This document shows positions 32,921 through 43,192 of a DNA stretch of 64,000 nt, in pieces (positions within the stretch are counted from its first letter, which is position 1; the number at the start of each line of letters is the position of its first letter). The notes under the pieces were generated by a model. The model was given only the letters and a program-made list of their open reading frames with translations, was not told the DNA's origin and made no database searches. Source of the stretch: Clostridia bacterium (GTDB lineage: Bacteria > Bacillota > Clostridia > Lachnospirales > Lachnospiraceae); contig CAJTFE010000019.1 of assembly GCA_910575725.1 (NCBI GenBank), forward strand, positions 1-64,000, read 5' to 3'. Made by a program: the position numbers and the translations under genes.

Positions 32921-33190
32921 AAACAATATTCCAATCGGAGAAAATCATCAGAAATATGAATATTGTTTTATTCTGTTATTGATAGCAATATGCGGTCAGA
33001 CAGTCACCCTCACCAATGGAGAACTTGCCGCAGCCCTGTTATCTCCGCTTGAATACAAAAAATGACGGCTTTTAATTTATCAAAAACCGTCATTTCAGAG
33101 CGTGACAAAATTGTGCTGCACGACGGCTTTTTTCTTTTGCCGTCGTGCGGCAGTTTTACATATTATGTTCTTATCTGTGAAAAGGGCAGG
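32921..33190. other. Gap with two hairpins
   Basis: AAATGACGG (33060-33068) pairs with CCGTCATTT (33087-33095). GCTGCACGACGGC (33115-33127) pairs with GCCGTCGTGCGGC (33139-33151) around a T-rich loop. They probably end the convergent transcripts. A short frame ending at 33064 reads QTVTLTNGELAAALLSPLEY, which looks like the tail of a lost mobile-element gene. Confidence 0.5.
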
Positions 33191-33823
33191 TTATTTGCTG
33201 ATTGGCAAGGTCTGCATGAGAGCAAAGAAATGTTGCTCCTTGCCGCTGCTGAAATAGTTGTACCACGCATCCAGCGTATCAGGCTGAAAGACTTCCAATC
33301 GCTCAATGATTTGTCTTGCCCATAACAAAGCCCCAGTGGAACCTGCGGTAATCAAGTTGTGGTCTGCAACAGAGGGGGTATCAACATAGAAGTGCTGACC
33401 TTTGTAATGGGGAGAACACATTTCAAGGTATCCCATTCCGTTGCTGGTATGCGGGCGGTGATCCAACAGGCCGGCATTTGCCAATACAGCAGTGGCGCCG
33501 CAGATGGCACATACCGTAGCACCTGCTAATAGAAGTTCTCCTGCTTTTTCAATAATAGCACCATGCTTCATGTCGTTCCAGGTGTTTGCTCCTGGCAGCA
33601 GTAATACACTTTTTTCGTTCACCGCAATATCGCCGATGGAGCAATCAGGAATAATAGCGAAGCCGCCCATTGTCTTGACAGGCTCTTTTGAGATACCGGC
33701 TGTTTTGACCGATATATTCGGCGCATCCTTTTTGAAAAAGCGTTTAGAATTTAGTTCTGCGGTTGCATACCCTATTTCCCAATCTGCCAGGGTATCAAGG
33801 ATATAAACATAGACTGTAATCAT
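33191..33823 (-). CDS. DJ-1/PfpI family protein
   Basis: A 210-aa protein of the class I glutamine-amidotransferase-like fold. The nucleophile elbow is AICGATAVLANAGLLDHRPH (Cys near residue 105), with an upstream acidic residue in GYATAEL and the loop LLPGANTWND. Members act as small-molecule hydrolases, glyoxalases or stress proteins; the substrate here is unknown. ATG 33823 has CGGAGGAAAGG upstream. The divergent YafY-type regulator shares a 119-bp intergenic region and likely controls it. Confidence 0.85.
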   Translation of the reverse strand: MITVYVYILDTLADWEIGYATAELNSKRFFKKDAPNISVKTAGISKEPVKTMGGFAIIPDCSIGDIAVNEKSVLLLPGANTWNDMKHGAIIEKAGELLLAGATVCAICGATAVLANAGLLDHRPHTSNGMGYLEMCSPHYKGQHFYVDTPSVADHNLITAGSTGALLWARQIIERLEVFQPDTLDAWYNYFSSGKEQHFFALMQTLPISK

Positions 33824-33942
33824 ACCTTTCCTCCGTTTTCGTTTTCTGCTTGCTGTTAGCTTCTTCATTGTACCAATCAATCGTTGACATCAGTATGGCA
33901 GCAATCTATAATAAAAAAGGATTTTGGAAAGGCGGCTATGAA

Positions 33943-34875
33943 ATGAAAGTTGACAGGCTTGTTAGTATTATTATGACGCTCCTCGATAAAAAGCGTATAG
34001 GCGCACAGGAGTTGGCAGATATGTTTGAAGTTTCGCCCCGTACAATCTATCGTGACATAGATGCAATCAATATGGCGGGTATTCCCATTCGCTCAACTTC
34101 GGGAGTTGGCGGCGGCTTTGAAATCATGCCAGAGTACAAGATTGATAAAAGTGTTTTTTCGACTGCCGATCTTTCCGTAATCTTGATGGGGCTTTCCAAT
34201 CTTTCCAGCATGGTACGAGGTGATGAACTTGTAAACGCTCTTGCAAAAGTCAAGAGTTTTATTCCTGCCGACAAGGCGGAAGATATTGAAATAAAGATAA
34301 ATCAAATCAGCATAGATTTAAGCCCATGGTCAGGCAGCAAAAATATTCAACCATACTTGCAAATGATTAAAGCCGCTTTAGAAGATTACAAACTGCTTTC
34401 CTTTGAGTACATAGCTCACCATGGAAATAAAACTGTGAGAACAGTTGAGCCATACCAGCTTGTATTAAAAAGCGGCCACTGGTATTTTTATGGGTATTGT
34501 TATAGAAGGAGCGGCTGCCGCCTATTCAGACTATCCAGAATGTCAGACTTGCAGATAAAGCAGGAAACCTTTGTCCCACGGGATTATCAAAAACCGATTT
34601 TAGATTTTGAGAAAATTATAGAAACGATGCAGACAGAAATTAAAATACGCATCCACAAATCTGTGCTGGACAGGGTTCTTGAATTTTGTACCTATGACCA
34701 CTTTTTGCCGGATGGTGACGAGCATTACATTGTAAATTTTCCGTTCATTGAAAACGAATATTACTATGATATTCTTCTTAGCTTTGGAGATAAGTGCGAG
34801 TGCCTTGAGCCTCCGCATATCCGCGCGAAGATGAAGCAAAAAATATATGACATAGCCGCAATATATAGTAAATAG
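33943..34875 (+). CDS. YafY-type HTH/WYL-domain regulator
   Basis: A 310-aa regulator. The N-terminal HTH_11 reads LLDKKRIGAQELADMFEVSP then RTIYRDIDAINMAGIPI. The WYL domain carries EPYQLVLKSGHWYFYGYC, and a WCX-type C-terminal extension follows. WYL domains bind nucleotides or nucleic acid and adjust DNA binding. ATG 33943 was chosen because conserved sequence begins there, behind GAAAGGCGG. It is divergent from the DJ-1/PfpI gene, a common pairing in Firmicutes. Confidence 0.9.
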   Translation: MKVDRLVSIIMTLLDKKRIGAQELADMFEVSPRTIYRDIDAINMAGIPIRSTSGVGGGFEIMPEYKIDKSVFSTADLSVILMGLSNLSSMVRGDELVNALAKVKSFIPADKAEDIEIKINQISIDLSPWSGSKNIQPYLQMIKAALEDYKLLSFEYIAHHGNKTVRTVEPYQLVLKSGHWYFYGYCYRRSGCRLFRLSRMSDLQIKQETFVPRDYQKPILDFEKIIETMQTEIKIRIHKSVLDRVLEFCTYDHFLPDGDEHYIVNFPFIENEYYYDILLSFGDKCECLEPPHIRAKMKQKIYDIAAIYSK

Positions 34876-34991
34876 CACCACAAACAATGAAAAAGCCATC
34901 AGCAGCAATGATGTTGATGGTTTTTCAAAATTTTAGAATTGGTTTAGAATTCTTTCATTGACCTGTGAAGCAGTTAGTGATACACTGCCCT

Positions 34992-35020
34992 TTGACAAAT
35001 GAAAACTTTTATGGTATTCG
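34992..35020 (+). promoter_or_regulatory. ftsH promoter
   Basis: TTGACA (34992-34997) and TATTCG (35015-35020) with 17-nt spacing, 15 nt before the GTG start. Confidence 0.6.
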
Positions 35021-35035
35021 AAACAGGAGAATGAT

Positions 35036-36880
35036 GTGAAAGAAGTAAAAAACCCTAAAAAACCATTTTTGTATTATTATGTGATTGTAGTACTGGTTAT
35101 GATCCTTTTAAATACCTTGTTTATTCCCAGAGCTCTTGCGCCGAAGGTGAAGCAGGTAGGTTACGATACCTTTCTGGATATGATTGATTCCGGACAGATC
35201 AAAGAGGTTCAGGTGGAGGATAACCAGATTATTTTTTCGGATAAGGCGGAAGATACCAATTATTATAAGACCGGCGTTTTTTATGATCCTGGTCTGGTGA
35301 ACCGGCTGCATGAGTCCGGGGTGGTCTTTGGAACTGAGATAGTAGAGGGGCCTTCGCCCCTGATGTCTTTTTTGGTTTCGCTGCTTCCCTTTGTGCTTAT
35401 GATTGTTCTCGGACAGTTTCTCATGCGCAGCTTGAGTAAACGCATGGGCGGAGCTATGGGCAATGCGATGACCTTTGGTAAAAGCAATGCCAAGATTTAT
35501 GTGGAATCCACTACAGGCATTAAGTTTACCGATGTGGCCGGGGAGGATGAGGCCAAGGAGATTCTGACGGAGATTGTGGATTTTCTGCATAATCCGGAGA
35601 AGTATGCGGAGATTGGCGCATCGATGCCCAAGGGCGCGCTGCTTGTGGGGCCACCGGGTACCGGTAAGACGCTGCTTGCAAAGGCGGTAGCCGGAGAGGC
35701 GGAGGTGCCGTTCTTTTCGATTTCCGGTTCGGAGTTTGTGGAGATGTTTGTAGGTATGGGTGCGGCCAAGGTTCGGGATTTGTTTAAGCAGGCCAATGAG
35801 AAGGCTCCCTGTATTGTGTTTATTGATGAGATTGATACGATTGGAAAGAAGCGTGACGGAGGCGGAATGGGCGGCAACGATGAGAGGGAGCAGACCTTGA
35901 ATCAGCTGCTCACAGAGATGGACGGCTTTGACGGGCGAAAAGGCGTGATTATTCTGGCGGCGACCAACCGGCCGGAATCTCTGGATCCGGCGCTGCTGCG
36001 TCCGGGCCGCTTTGACCGGAGGGTTCCGGTGGAGCTTCCGGATCTAAAGGGCCGGGAGGATATTCTGAAGGTACACGCCAGGAAGGTTAAGCTTGCGGAG
36101 GATGTGGACTTCAATGCCATTGCCCGGGCGGCAGCAGGAGCCTCCGGCGCAGAGCTGGCCAATATGATCAACGAGGGCGCTCTCAGGGCCGTACGCCAGG
36201 GCAGAAAGTATGTGGTCCAAAGCGATCTGGAGGAGAGCGTTGAGGTCGTTATCGCAGGCTATCAGAAGAAAAATAAGGTGCTCTCCGACAAGGAGAAGCT
36301 GATTGTATCCTACCATGAGGTGGGACATGCCCTGGTGGCCGCACTGCAGAATCATTCTGCTCCGGTGCATAAGATTACGATTATTCCCCGTACCTCCGGC
36401 GCTCTGGGTTATACCATGCAGGTGGAGGAAGGAGAGCACAATCTAATGAGCCGGGAGGAAATTGAGAATAAGATCGCAACGTTTACCGGCGGCCGTGTGG
36501 CGGAGGAGCTGATCTTCCGTTCGGTTACTACGGGGGCTTCCAATGATATTGAACAGGCCACGAAGCTTGCCAGGGCCATGGTTGCCCGGTTTGGCATGAC
36601 AGAGGAATTCGATATGGTGGCCATGGAGACGGTGAGCAACCAGTACTTAGGCGGAGACACCTCCCTGGCCTGCTCCAACGAGACGGCAGCATTGATTGAT
36701 AAGAAGGTTGTGGCGATTGTGAAGGAGCAGCATGAAAAGGCCAGGAAGCTTTTGAATGAGAATCTGTCCAAGCTCCATGAGATTGCAAAATTCCTTTATG
36801 AGAAGGAGACGATTACAGGGGAAGAGTTTATGGAGATTCTGGATGGGAAACCGCAGTTTTTGGATGCAGGAAAAGAATAA
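35036..36880 (+). CDS. ftsH: ATP-dependent zinc metalloprotease FtsH
   Basis: Membrane-anchored hexameric AAA+ protease for quality control of membrane and regulatory proteins, 614 aa. There are two N-terminal helices (about residues 12-30 and 107-125) around a small extracytoplasmic domain. These are followed by Walker A (GPPGTGKT), Walker B (CIVFIDEID), the SRH region ([20 protein letters not shown]), and the zinc site HEVGH at about 427-431 with a downstream Asp ligand in [10 protein letters not shown]. The second position of the zinc motif is Val-Gly, not the usual Ala-Gly. Start GTG 35036 follows AGGAG. Confidence 0.95.
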   Translation: MKEVKNPKKPFLYYYVIVVLVMILLNTLFIPRALAPKVKQVGYDTFLDMIDSGQIKEVQVEDNQIIFSDKAEDTNYYKTGVFYDPGLVNRLHESGVVFGTEIVEGPSPLMSFLVSLLPFVLMIVLGQFLMRSLSKRMGGAMGNAMTFGKSNAKIYVESTTGIKFTDVAGEDEAKEILTEIVDFLHNPEKYAEIGASMPKGALLVGPPGTGKTLLAKAVAGEAEVPFFSISGSEFVEMFVGMGAAKVRDLFKQANEKAPCIVFIDEIDTIGKKRDGGGMGGNDEREQTLNQLLTEMDGFDGRKGVIILAATNRPESLDPALLRPGRFDRRVPVELPDLKGREDILKVHARKVKLAEDVDFNAIARAAAGASGAELANMINEGALRAVRQGRKYVVQSDLEESVEVVIAGYQKKNKVLSDKEKLIVSYHEVGHALVAALQNHSAPVHKITIIPRTSGALGYTMQVEEGEHNLMSREEIENKIATFTGGRVAEELIFRSVTTGASNDIEQATKLARAMVARFGMTEEFDMVAMETVSNQYLGGDTSLACSNETAALIDKKVVAIVKEQHEKARKLLNENLSKLHEIAKFLYEKETITGEEFMEILDGKPQFLDAGKE

Positions 36881-36907
36881 GAGCCATTGACGTTATGTTG
36901 TAAAATG

Positions 36908-36943
36908 AAAAGGGGCTGCCGCAAAATACGACAGCCCCTTTTT
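36908..36943. terminator. Bidirectional terminator between ftsH and the L,D-transpeptidase
   Basis: AAAAGGGGCTG pairs with CAGCCCCTTTT (36908-36918 and 36932-36942). It is T-flanked in both directions and serves convergent genes. Confidence 0.9.
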
Positions 36944-36970
36944 GATCTTGTGAAGAGTAAGGATCTGCAT

Positions 36971-38620
36971 TTACTGCGCTGCTTCCTCAACAGGCGCTTC
37001 CTCCGGCTGCACAGGCTCAGGGGGAGCCTCTTCCTGCGGAAGATCCTCTTGGGGCGTATCTTCTGTTACGGCGTTCTCCGGGTTGTCCGGATCTATGGGC
37101 ATCTCTGCTTCCGGAACATATTCTGTGCCAGGCAGGTAGTAGCAGATAACGGGCGTTCCCTTTTCGATATGCCCGTATATTTCTTTTGCAGCGGAATAGG
37201 GCAGATTGATGCAGCCGTGGGAACCGTTTGTAAGGTAAATATCTTTCCCGAAGTCCCTTCTCCAGGTGGCGTCGTGCATGCCGATGTTATTGTTAAAGGG
37301 CATCCAGTAGGATACGGGTGTCCGGTAGGTTTCTCCTGTCAGTGTGGCGTCGCGCTGCTTATAGGTAAGTCCGAAGATACCGCCGGGAGTGGTATAGCCG
37401 CGGGATACATTACCGGATACGAAATCAGATTCCAGAATCATCTGCCCGTCCTTGTAGAGGAAGAGATGCTGGGCTGACAGGTTGATCTCTACATAAGTGT
37501 CGCCGTAATCCGGTGTATCGTAGGAGGCTGCCGTCTGCCTGTAGACGGGAGTCCGTTCGCCGCTTTTTCCCTGTTCAATCATTTCCGTCAGTTCCGCCGT
37601 TTCCTGCTCGGTATCCATCCACCAGCCGTAATCGCCGTTTTTGATGGTGATTTCCGTGCCGTAGCTGGTCCGGAAGGTCCGGGGGTGGAAAATCGTGTCG
37701 TACTTTTTCTTAAGAGAGGATACGTATTCCCCTACCTGTTCCTTATCAAGGGTAACCTGGGTGCCTTCTGTATCAAGCCAGCTGCTGATGGTACTGCCGT
37801 CAAGGATTTCCTTCTGGCTTCCGAAGGTATAGGTGATGGTAGTCTCCGCATAGCTTTGGAGCTGAGCAAAGGTGTTCTTAAGGGCTTCGTTTTCTACGGT
37901 GATCTCTGGTTCCTCATAGCAGCCGGCCTCGTCCAGGTTCACCTCTTCGGCCAGTTCTGCCACAGCCGTCCCTATGGTTTCCAGGGTTTTGCTGTGATTC
38001 AGCTTGTTTCCCGGAACCTCCTCTACCATCTGGAACCCCTTTTCGGGTTCATAATCCGTTATGTATGCATCCTCCGGCGCCGTGACGAAATCTTTGTCAA
38101 ATCCCTTAAGATTTTTTATCTCTGCTTCCAGGGAAGCTGCGTCGTAATCAATAAGATCTGCTATCTCGTGGGTATTTTCCTGGTTTAGAAACCACAGCCA
38201 GTTGTTCTGAGACTTTAGTATCTCTTGAATAGGCTCTGTGGAGGAATAGGAAAGTCCGATATCCGCTCCTAAGATTTCCTCTTCCAGTGTGGTTCCGTCT
38301 GCCTGGCGCTGCAGAACCCGGAGGCTGTAATCCTGTATCTGGGCTTCTAAGTCTGCAATGGTCATTTTGGACACATCCACCTGATCGATTACAGTGCCGT
38401 TTACAAAGTGATTCTGATAATAGAAGGCGCCGGCAAGATAGGCGATCAGAAGGCAGAGCAGAGGCGCGTATAGAAGAAAGGGCAGGATGGGGCGGCGCTT
38501 CTTCGGTTCTTCAAAGGAAGCTTCCTCTGATATGGTGTTTTCTGCCTGTTGGGACTCTTTTGTCTGTATATCTGCTTTTGTCAGCTTATTATCTTCTGTC
38601 AAATTTGTTTCTGTGTTCAT
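36971..38620 (-). CDS. L,D-transpeptidase with YkuD domain
   Basis: Cell-wall enzyme making 3-3 cross-links or attaching proteins to peptidoglycan, 549 aa. A cytoplasmic N-tail of about 45 residues leads to one membrane helix (about 48-68). Two repeats of a putative peptidoglycan-binding domain follow. The C-terminal YkuD domain (about 380-505) has the active site in HGCINLPYSAAKEIYGHIEK. The tail (about 510-549) is Pro/Glu-rich and disordered. The gene is monocistronic between two terminators or promoters. Confidence 0.92.
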   Translation of the reverse strand: MNTETNLTEDNKLTKADIQTKESQQAENTISEEASFEEPKKRRPILPFLLYAPLLCLLIAYLAGAFYYQNHFVNGTVIDQVDVSKMTIADLEAQIQDYSLRVLQRQADGTTLEEEILGADIGLSYSSTEPIQEILKSQNNWLWFLNQENTHEIADLIDYDAASLEAEIKNLKGFDKDFVTAPEDAYITDYEPEKGFQMVEEVPGNKLNHSKTLETIGTAVAELAEEVNLDEAGCYEEPEITVENEALKNTFAQLQSYAETTITYTFGSQKEILDGSTISSWLDTEGTQVTLDKEQVGEYVSSLKKKYDTIFHPRTFRTSYGTEITIKNGDYGWWMDTEQETAELTEMIEQGKSGERTPVYRQTAASYDTPDYGDTYVEINLSAQHLFLYKDGQMILESDFVSGNVSRGYTTPGGIFGLTYKQRDATLTGETYRTPVSYWMPFNNNIGMHDATWRRDFGKDIYLTNGSHGCINLPYSAAKEIYGHIEKGTPVICYYLPGTEYVPEAEMPIDPDNPENAVTEDTPQEDLPQEEAPPEPVQPEEAPVEEAAQ

Positions 38621-38788
38621 AAGCTTTACTTGTCCTTTTTAAATTTGATTCTATTTACTAGTATACAGATTTTTTGTAAAAAGGCAACCGAAGAAGCAAA
38701 ATTGAAAAATTGCCGGCAGTTTTCCCTTGTAAAAAGTGCTTTACTTTTTCGTGCTGTCACCCAGCGGCTGCAAATAGGAAAATATAGC

Positions 38789-38817
38789 TTGTAAACGATT
38801 TGGGTTTATTATATAAT
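38789..38817 (+). promoter_or_regulatory. gltX promoter
   Basis: TTGTAA (38789-38794) and TATAAT (38812-38817), 17-nt spacing, 48 nt before the gltX start. Confidence 0.8.
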
Positions 38818-38865
38818 TTGCAGAGTGGTTTTTGATTTTTTATAGAAGCAGATAGGAGAGAGATT

Positions 38866-40320
38866 ATGGAAAAGGTTCGGACAAGATTTGCGCCCAGCCC
38901 CACAGGCCGGATGCATGTGGGGAATTTAAGGACGGCGTTGTATGCATATTTGATTGCAAAGCATGAGGGAGGCGATTTTCTCCTTCGGATTGAGGATACG
39001 GATCAGGAGCGCCTGGTGGAGGGAGCAGTGGATATTATTTACCGGACTCTTGAGAAGGCTGGGCTTAAGCACGATGAGGGGCCGGATAAGGACGGAGGAG
39101 TTGGCCCCTATGTCCAGAGTGAGCGGCAGGCGGCTGGAATTTATCTGGAATATGCCAGGAAGCTGATTGAAAAGGGCGAGGCTTACTATTGCTTCTGCGA
39201 TAAGGAACGCCTGGAATCCCTGAAAACCGAGGTGGCAGGCAAGGAGATTGTGATCTATGATAAGCATTGCCTTTCTCTGAGCAAGGAAGAGGTGGAGGAG
39301 AAGCTGGCAGCCGGTATTCCCTATGTAATCCGCCAGAATAATCCCACAGAGGGGACGACTACCTTCCAGGATGATATTTACGGCGCCATCAGCGTGGACA
39401 ATGCAGAACTGGATGATATGATTCTCATTAAGTCGGACGGCTATCCCACCTACAATTTTGCAAATGTGGTGGATGACCATCTCATGGGAATTACCCATGT
39501 AGTCCGGGGAAACGAGTACCTTTCTTCTTCGCCGAAGTATAACCGGCTCTATGAGGCCTTTGGCTGGGAGATTCCCACCTATGTGCACTGTCCGCTGATT
39601 ACGGACGAGGAGCATAAGAAGCTGTCTAAGCGCTGCGGTCATTGCTCCTTTGAGGATCTGCTGGAACAGGGCTTTCTGCCGGAGACGATTATTAACTTTG
39701 TGGCTCTGCTTGGCTGGAGCCCGGAGGAGGATCGGGAGATATACAGCCTGGAGGAGCTGGTTAAGGTTTTTGACTACCACCATATGAGCAAGGCTCCTTC
39801 TGTGTTTGATTACACCAAGTTGAAGTGGATGAACGGCGAGTATCTCAAGGCCATGGATTTTGATGTGTTCTATGAGATGGCTCTGCCTTATCTGAAGGAG
39901 GCAGTTACAAAAGACTATGATCTGAAAAAGATTGCGGCCATGGTGAAAACGAGGATTGAGGTGTTCCCGGATATTCCGGCCCTGATTGACTTTTTTGAGG
40001 AGCTTCCGGAGTATGATACAGCCATGTATACCCACAAGAAGATGAAAACCTCTGCCGAAAGCTCTTTGGAGGTACTTCAGGAGCTGCTTCCCCTGCTGGA
40101 GGCACAGGAGGATTACAGCAATGACGCTCTGTATGCGCTGCTGACGGACTATGCAGCCAAGAAGGGATGCAAGAACGGCTATGTACTGTGGCCGGTGCGC
40201 ACGGCTGTGTCAGGAAAGCAGATGACGCCCTGCGGCGCTACGGAGATGATGGAGATTGTGGGGAAAGAGGAATCCTTAAAGCGGATCCGCAGAGCTATTG
40301 AACTGTTAGAAAACGTATAG
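38866..40320 (+). CDS. gltX: Glutamyl-tRNA synthetase
   Basis: Charges tRNA-Glu (and often tRNA-Gln in Clostridia, for later amidation). The 484-aa class I synthetase has the HIGH-type motif in [20 protein letters not shown], the RIEDTDQER motif, and the KMSKS-type loop KLSKRCGH. A helical anticodon-binding domain follows. ATG 38866 has AGGAGAGAG upstream. The helicase gene follows after 32 nt and may be cotranscribed. Confidence 0.95.
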   Translation: MEKVRTRFAPSPTGRMHVGNLRTALYAYLIAKHEGGDFLLRIEDTDQERLVEGAVDIIYRTLEKAGLKHDEGPDKDGGVGPYVQSERQAAGIYLEYARKLIEKGEAYYCFCDKERLESLKTEVAGKEIVIYDKHCLSLSKEEVEEKLAAGIPYVIRQNNPTEGTTTFQDDIYGAISVDNAELDDMILIKSDGYPTYNFANVVDDHLMGITHVVRGNEYLSSSPKYNRLYEAFGWEIPTYVHCPLITDEEHKKLSKRCGHCSFEDLLEQGFLPETIINFVALLGWSPEEDREIYSLEELVKVFDYHHMSKAPSVFDYTKLKWMNGEYLKAMDFDVFYEMALPYLKEAVTKDYDLKKIAAMVKTRIEVFPDIPALIDFFEELPEYDTAMYTHKKMKTSAESSLEVLQELLPLLEAQEDYSNDALYALLTDYAAKKGCKNGYVLWPVRTAVSGKQMTPCGATEMMEIVGKEESLKRIRRAIELLENV

Positions 40321-40352
40321 AATGATTTGTTTTTTATGGAAAAGGTCTATTT

Positions 40353-42182
40353 ATGAATCAATTATCCAATGCACAGCGTCGGGCCGCCTCTCATGTGGAC
40401 GGCCCCATGCTGGTTCTGGCCGGGCCGGGAAGCGGTAAGACGACCGTGATTACCCGAAGAACCCGGTATCTCATTGAGGACTGTCATGTGAAGCCCTCGG
40501 AAATCCTGGTGATTACCTTTACAAAAGCAGCGGCAAAGGAAATGCGCGAGCGTTTCCTGCGGCAGACAAAGAGCGGTGGGACGAAGGTGTCTTTCGGAAC
40601 CTTTCATGCGGTCTTTTTTCAGATCCTAAAGCTGGCCTACGGCTATGGGGCGGAAAATATTCTTCGGGAGGAGCAAAAATACCAGTTTCTGCGCGACAGC
40701 GTCCGCAAGGCGAACCTGGAGCTTGATGATGAGACGGAGTTCCTGTCCGACGCAGCGGCGGAAATCAGCCGGGTGAAGAACGAGCGCTGCGATTTGAATA
40801 CCTATCATGCGTCTGTCTGCAATTCTGCTGTTTTCAAGAAGATTTATGACGATTATGATAACCGCCTGCGCAGAAACAATCTTATTGATTTTGATGATAT
40901 GCTGGTGTACTGCTATGAGCTCCTTCGGGAACGGCCGGATATCTTAGGGGCCTGGCAGAGGAAGTACCGCTATATCCTGGTGGATGAGTTCCAGGATATC
41001 AATCAGCTTCAGTATGATATTGTGCGGCTTCTGGCTGCGCCGGAGGATAATCTGTTTATTGTGGGGGATGACGACCAGTCTATCTATCGGTTCCGGGGAG
41101 CGAAGCCGCAGATTATGCTGAATTTTGAGAAGGATTATCCCAAGGCTCAGAAAGTTGTGCTGGATGCGAATTTTCGCTCTACAGCGGAGATTGTAAAGGG
41201 AGCCGGGAAGGTGATCGGGCATAACAAGGAGCGGTTTCCCAAGGAGATTTATGCGGCGAAGGGAGACGGATTTGACATTTTGACCCATGAATTTTCCGGG
41301 CAGGAGGAGGAAAATGCCTGTATTGTAGATAAGATTAAGGCTTATGCGGCCAAGGGAGGGGCTTATTCGGATATTGCCGTTCTTTTTCGGACCAATACCC
41401 AGCCGCGGCTTCTGGTGGAGGAGCTGATGTCGGCAGGGATTCCTTTCCGTATGCGCGACCGGCTGCCGAATCTTTATGATCACTGGATTGTGAAGGATAT
41501 ATTTACTTATATCCGGCTGGCCCAGGGGAGCAGGAAGCGGAGTGATTTCCTGCAGATTATGAACCGGCCGAAGCGGTATATCGGGAGGGAATGCCTGGAA
41601 GAAGAAGAAATTGCCTGGGAGGTGCTTTTGTGCTGCTATGAGGAAAAGCCCTGGGTGGCAGAGCGGATTGAGAAGCTGCAGTCGGATCTGAAGATGATTG
41701 GGAGATTGAGTCCTTTTGGGGCGATCCATTATATTCGGAATATTGTGGGGTATGAGGAGTATCTTAGGGAGTATGCAGAGTATCGGAACCGGAAGGCGGA
41801 GGATCTTCTGGAGATTCTGGACGAGCTGCAGGCCCTTTCGAAGGGATTCCAGACTTTTGGGGAGTGGTCTGCCCATATTGAGGAGTATAAGAAGGAATTG
41901 GAACGGCAGGCGAAGGCGCAGGAGAGGGAGAGTAATAGTGTGTCTGTGGCTACCATGCACAGCAGTAAGGGGCTTGAGTACCGGATTGTGTTTATTCCGG
42001 ATGCCAATGAAGGGGTGACGCCTCATAAGAGGGCGGTGCTTGATGAGGATGTTGAGGAGGAGCGGCGGCTGTTTTATGTGGCTATGACAAGGGCGAAGGA
42101 GCTGTTGTATGTTTTTTCGGTGAAGAAGATGTATAACCGGGGGGTGGAGCGGTCGCGGTTTTTGGAGGAGCTGTTGGAGTGA
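40353..42182 (+). CDS. UvrD/PcrA-like superfamily 1 DNA helicase
   Basis: A 609-aa 3'-5' helicase. Motif I is GPGSGKTTVITRRTRYLI, motif Ia ITFTKAAAKEMRER, motif II VDEFQDINQLQYDI, motif III GDDDQSIYRFRGA, motif V STMHSSKGLEYR-like (ATMHSSKGLEYRIVFIPDAN) and motif VI EERRLFYVAMTRAKELLY. It is shorter than PcrA (about 720 aa), without the usual C-terminal RNA-polymerase-binding extension, so it is probably a second, compact UvrD-like helicase. A long fold-back element begins 11 nt after its stop codon. Confidence 0.92.
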   Translation: MNQLSNAQRRAASHVDGPMLVLAGPGSGKTTVITRRTRYLIEDCHVKPSEILVITFTKAAAKEMRERFLRQTKSGGTKVSFGTFHAVFFQILKLAYGYGAENILREEQKYQFLRDSVRKANLELDDETEFLSDAAAEISRVKNERCDLNTYHASVCNSAVFKKIYDDYDNRLRRNNLIDFDDMLVYCYELLRERPDILGAWQRKYRYILVDEFQDINQLQYDIVRLLAAPEDNLFIVGDDDQSIYRFRGAKPQIMLNFEKDYPKAQKVVLDANFRSTAEIVKGAGKVIGHNKERFPKEIYAAKGDGFDILTHEFSGQEEENACIVDKIKAYAAKGGAYSDIAVLFRTNTQPRLLVEELMSAGIPFRMRDRLPNLYDHWIVKDIFTYIRLAQGSRKRSDFLQIMNRPKRYIGRECLEEEEIAWEVLLCCYEEKPWVAERIEKLQSDLKMIGRLSPFGAIHYIRNIVGYEEYLREYAEYRNRKAEDLLEILDELQALSKGFQTFGEWSAHIEEYKKELERQAKAQERESNSVSVATMHSSKGLEYRIVFIPDANEGVTPHKRAVLDEDVEEERRLFYVAMTRAKELLYVFSVKKMYNRGVERSRFLEELLE

Positions 42183-42193
42183 AGGGGACGGAC

Positions 42194-42399
42194 GGGGATG
42201 AAGCCGAATAAGACAGCAGATTTTCCATATCCTGTGTTCGGACGGTTCACGTACAGGTGTCTGCTCTGGATGTACATTGCATTTTTGGTTTTTGCGTGGG
42301 TTTTGGTTTTGGGCAATGTTCATCCATATCAGACGCCTGTGCGTGAACAGCCGGACACTAGATATTGGAAAATCTGCTGTCTTATTCGGCTTCATCCCC
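42194..42399. repeat. Long fold-back element, copy A
   Basis: The arms 42194-42280 and 42313-42399 are complementary over about 86 nt with only a handful of mismatches, around a 32-nt T-rich loop. The motif GGGGACGGAC (42184-42193) directly precedes it. The inner part of each arm (TCCATATCC, GTGTTCGGACGGTTCACGTA on the left; TGCGTGAACAGCCGGACAC on the right) recurs in copy B at 61036-61261. The outer 30 nt of the arms differ from copy B yet still pair. It lies immediately after the helicase stop. Confidence 0.8.
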
Positions 42400-42503
42400 T
42401 GACTGTGGGGGTGGGAAGAAGGGGGAGCGTTTGGGTTTTGGTTGTTTTTGGGGTGGGTTTGGGGTAGAATGTAGGTGGAGAATGATGAAGGGGAGGGATT
42501 GGT

Positions 42504-43184
42504 ATGTTTTTTGTGTCGTTGACGGAGTGGAGTTTGGGGAATGTGGTGCTGCGGATGGTGGCGGCGCTGCTGCTTGGAGGGCTTATTGGGATTGACCGGG
42601 GGGCTAAGAAGAGAGGGGGAGGGGCGCGGACGGATGCGGCGGTGTGTCTGGGGGCGGCTATGGTGATGATGACGGCTCAGTATATGGATATTGTGTTTCC
42701 GGGGAGTACGGATATCTCGCGGATGGCGGCTCAGGTGGTGAGCGGCGTGGGATTTCTGGGAGCGGGCTCTATTATTGTGGCTGGGCGTCAGGTGAAGGGG
42801 CTTACTTCTGCGGCCAGTATCTGGATCTGTGCCTGTGTGGGGCTGGCGGCTGGTATTGGTTTTGTGGATGGGGCGATATTGGTGACGGCGGTTCTTTTGG
42901 TTGGGCTGCATTTACTGCCTTTTGCGGAGGAGAAGGCTTATCAGTATTCCAGATATGCCAGGCTGTACATAGAGGGGGAGGAAAACAGGACGGCTTCTGT
43001 CCTGCTTAGCAGGCTGAAGGCGGACGGATGTAAGATAGATATGTATGATGTGGACAAGCCTAAGACTGGGGGGCAGTCTTTTACGATCCGCATGACGATC
43101 TATATTCCCTACAGGCTGAATAAGCAGGAGTATCTGCAGAAGCTGTCGGAGATTGAAGGGGTTATGTTTGTGGATGTGATATAA
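42504..43184 (+). CDS. MgtC/SapB family membrane protein
   Basis: A 226-aa protein with about five membrane helices in the first 140 residues. It carries the MgtC motifs GLLIGIDRG-like (GGLIGIDRGAKKRGGGARTD) and GVGFLGAGSIIVAGRQVKGL then TSAASIWICACVGLAAG. The C-terminal 85 residues form a small ACT-like cytoplasmic domain. MgtC proteins are linked to Mg2+ limitation and control of the membrane ATPase; this assignment is to family only. ATG 42504 has GGGAGGG upstream. It ends 8 nt from the convergent GntR gene. Confidence 0.9.
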   Translation: MFFVSLTEWSLGNVVLRMVAALLLGGLIGIDRGAKKRGGGARTDAAVCLGAAMVMMTAQYMDIVFPGSTDISRMAAQVVSGVGFLGAGSIIVAGRQVKGLTSAASIWICACVGLAAGIGFVDGAILVTAVLLVGLHLLPFAEEKAYQYSRYARLYIEGEENRTASVLLSRLKADGCKIDMYDVDKPKTGGQSFTIRMTIYIPYRLNKQEYLQKLSEIEGVMFVDVI

Positions 43185-43192
43185 CCGGAAAC

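Noticed and set aside
38926-40035. A 369-codon open frame antisense to gltX
   Set aside because: Composition and position mark it as a shadow of gltX; no domain is visible.
40944-42911. A 655-codon open frame on the minus strand opposite the helicase and MgtC genes
   Set aside because: It is Pro/Arg/His-rich, has no motif or ribosome site, and lies antisense to two clear genes; it is a by-product of GC-rich codon use.
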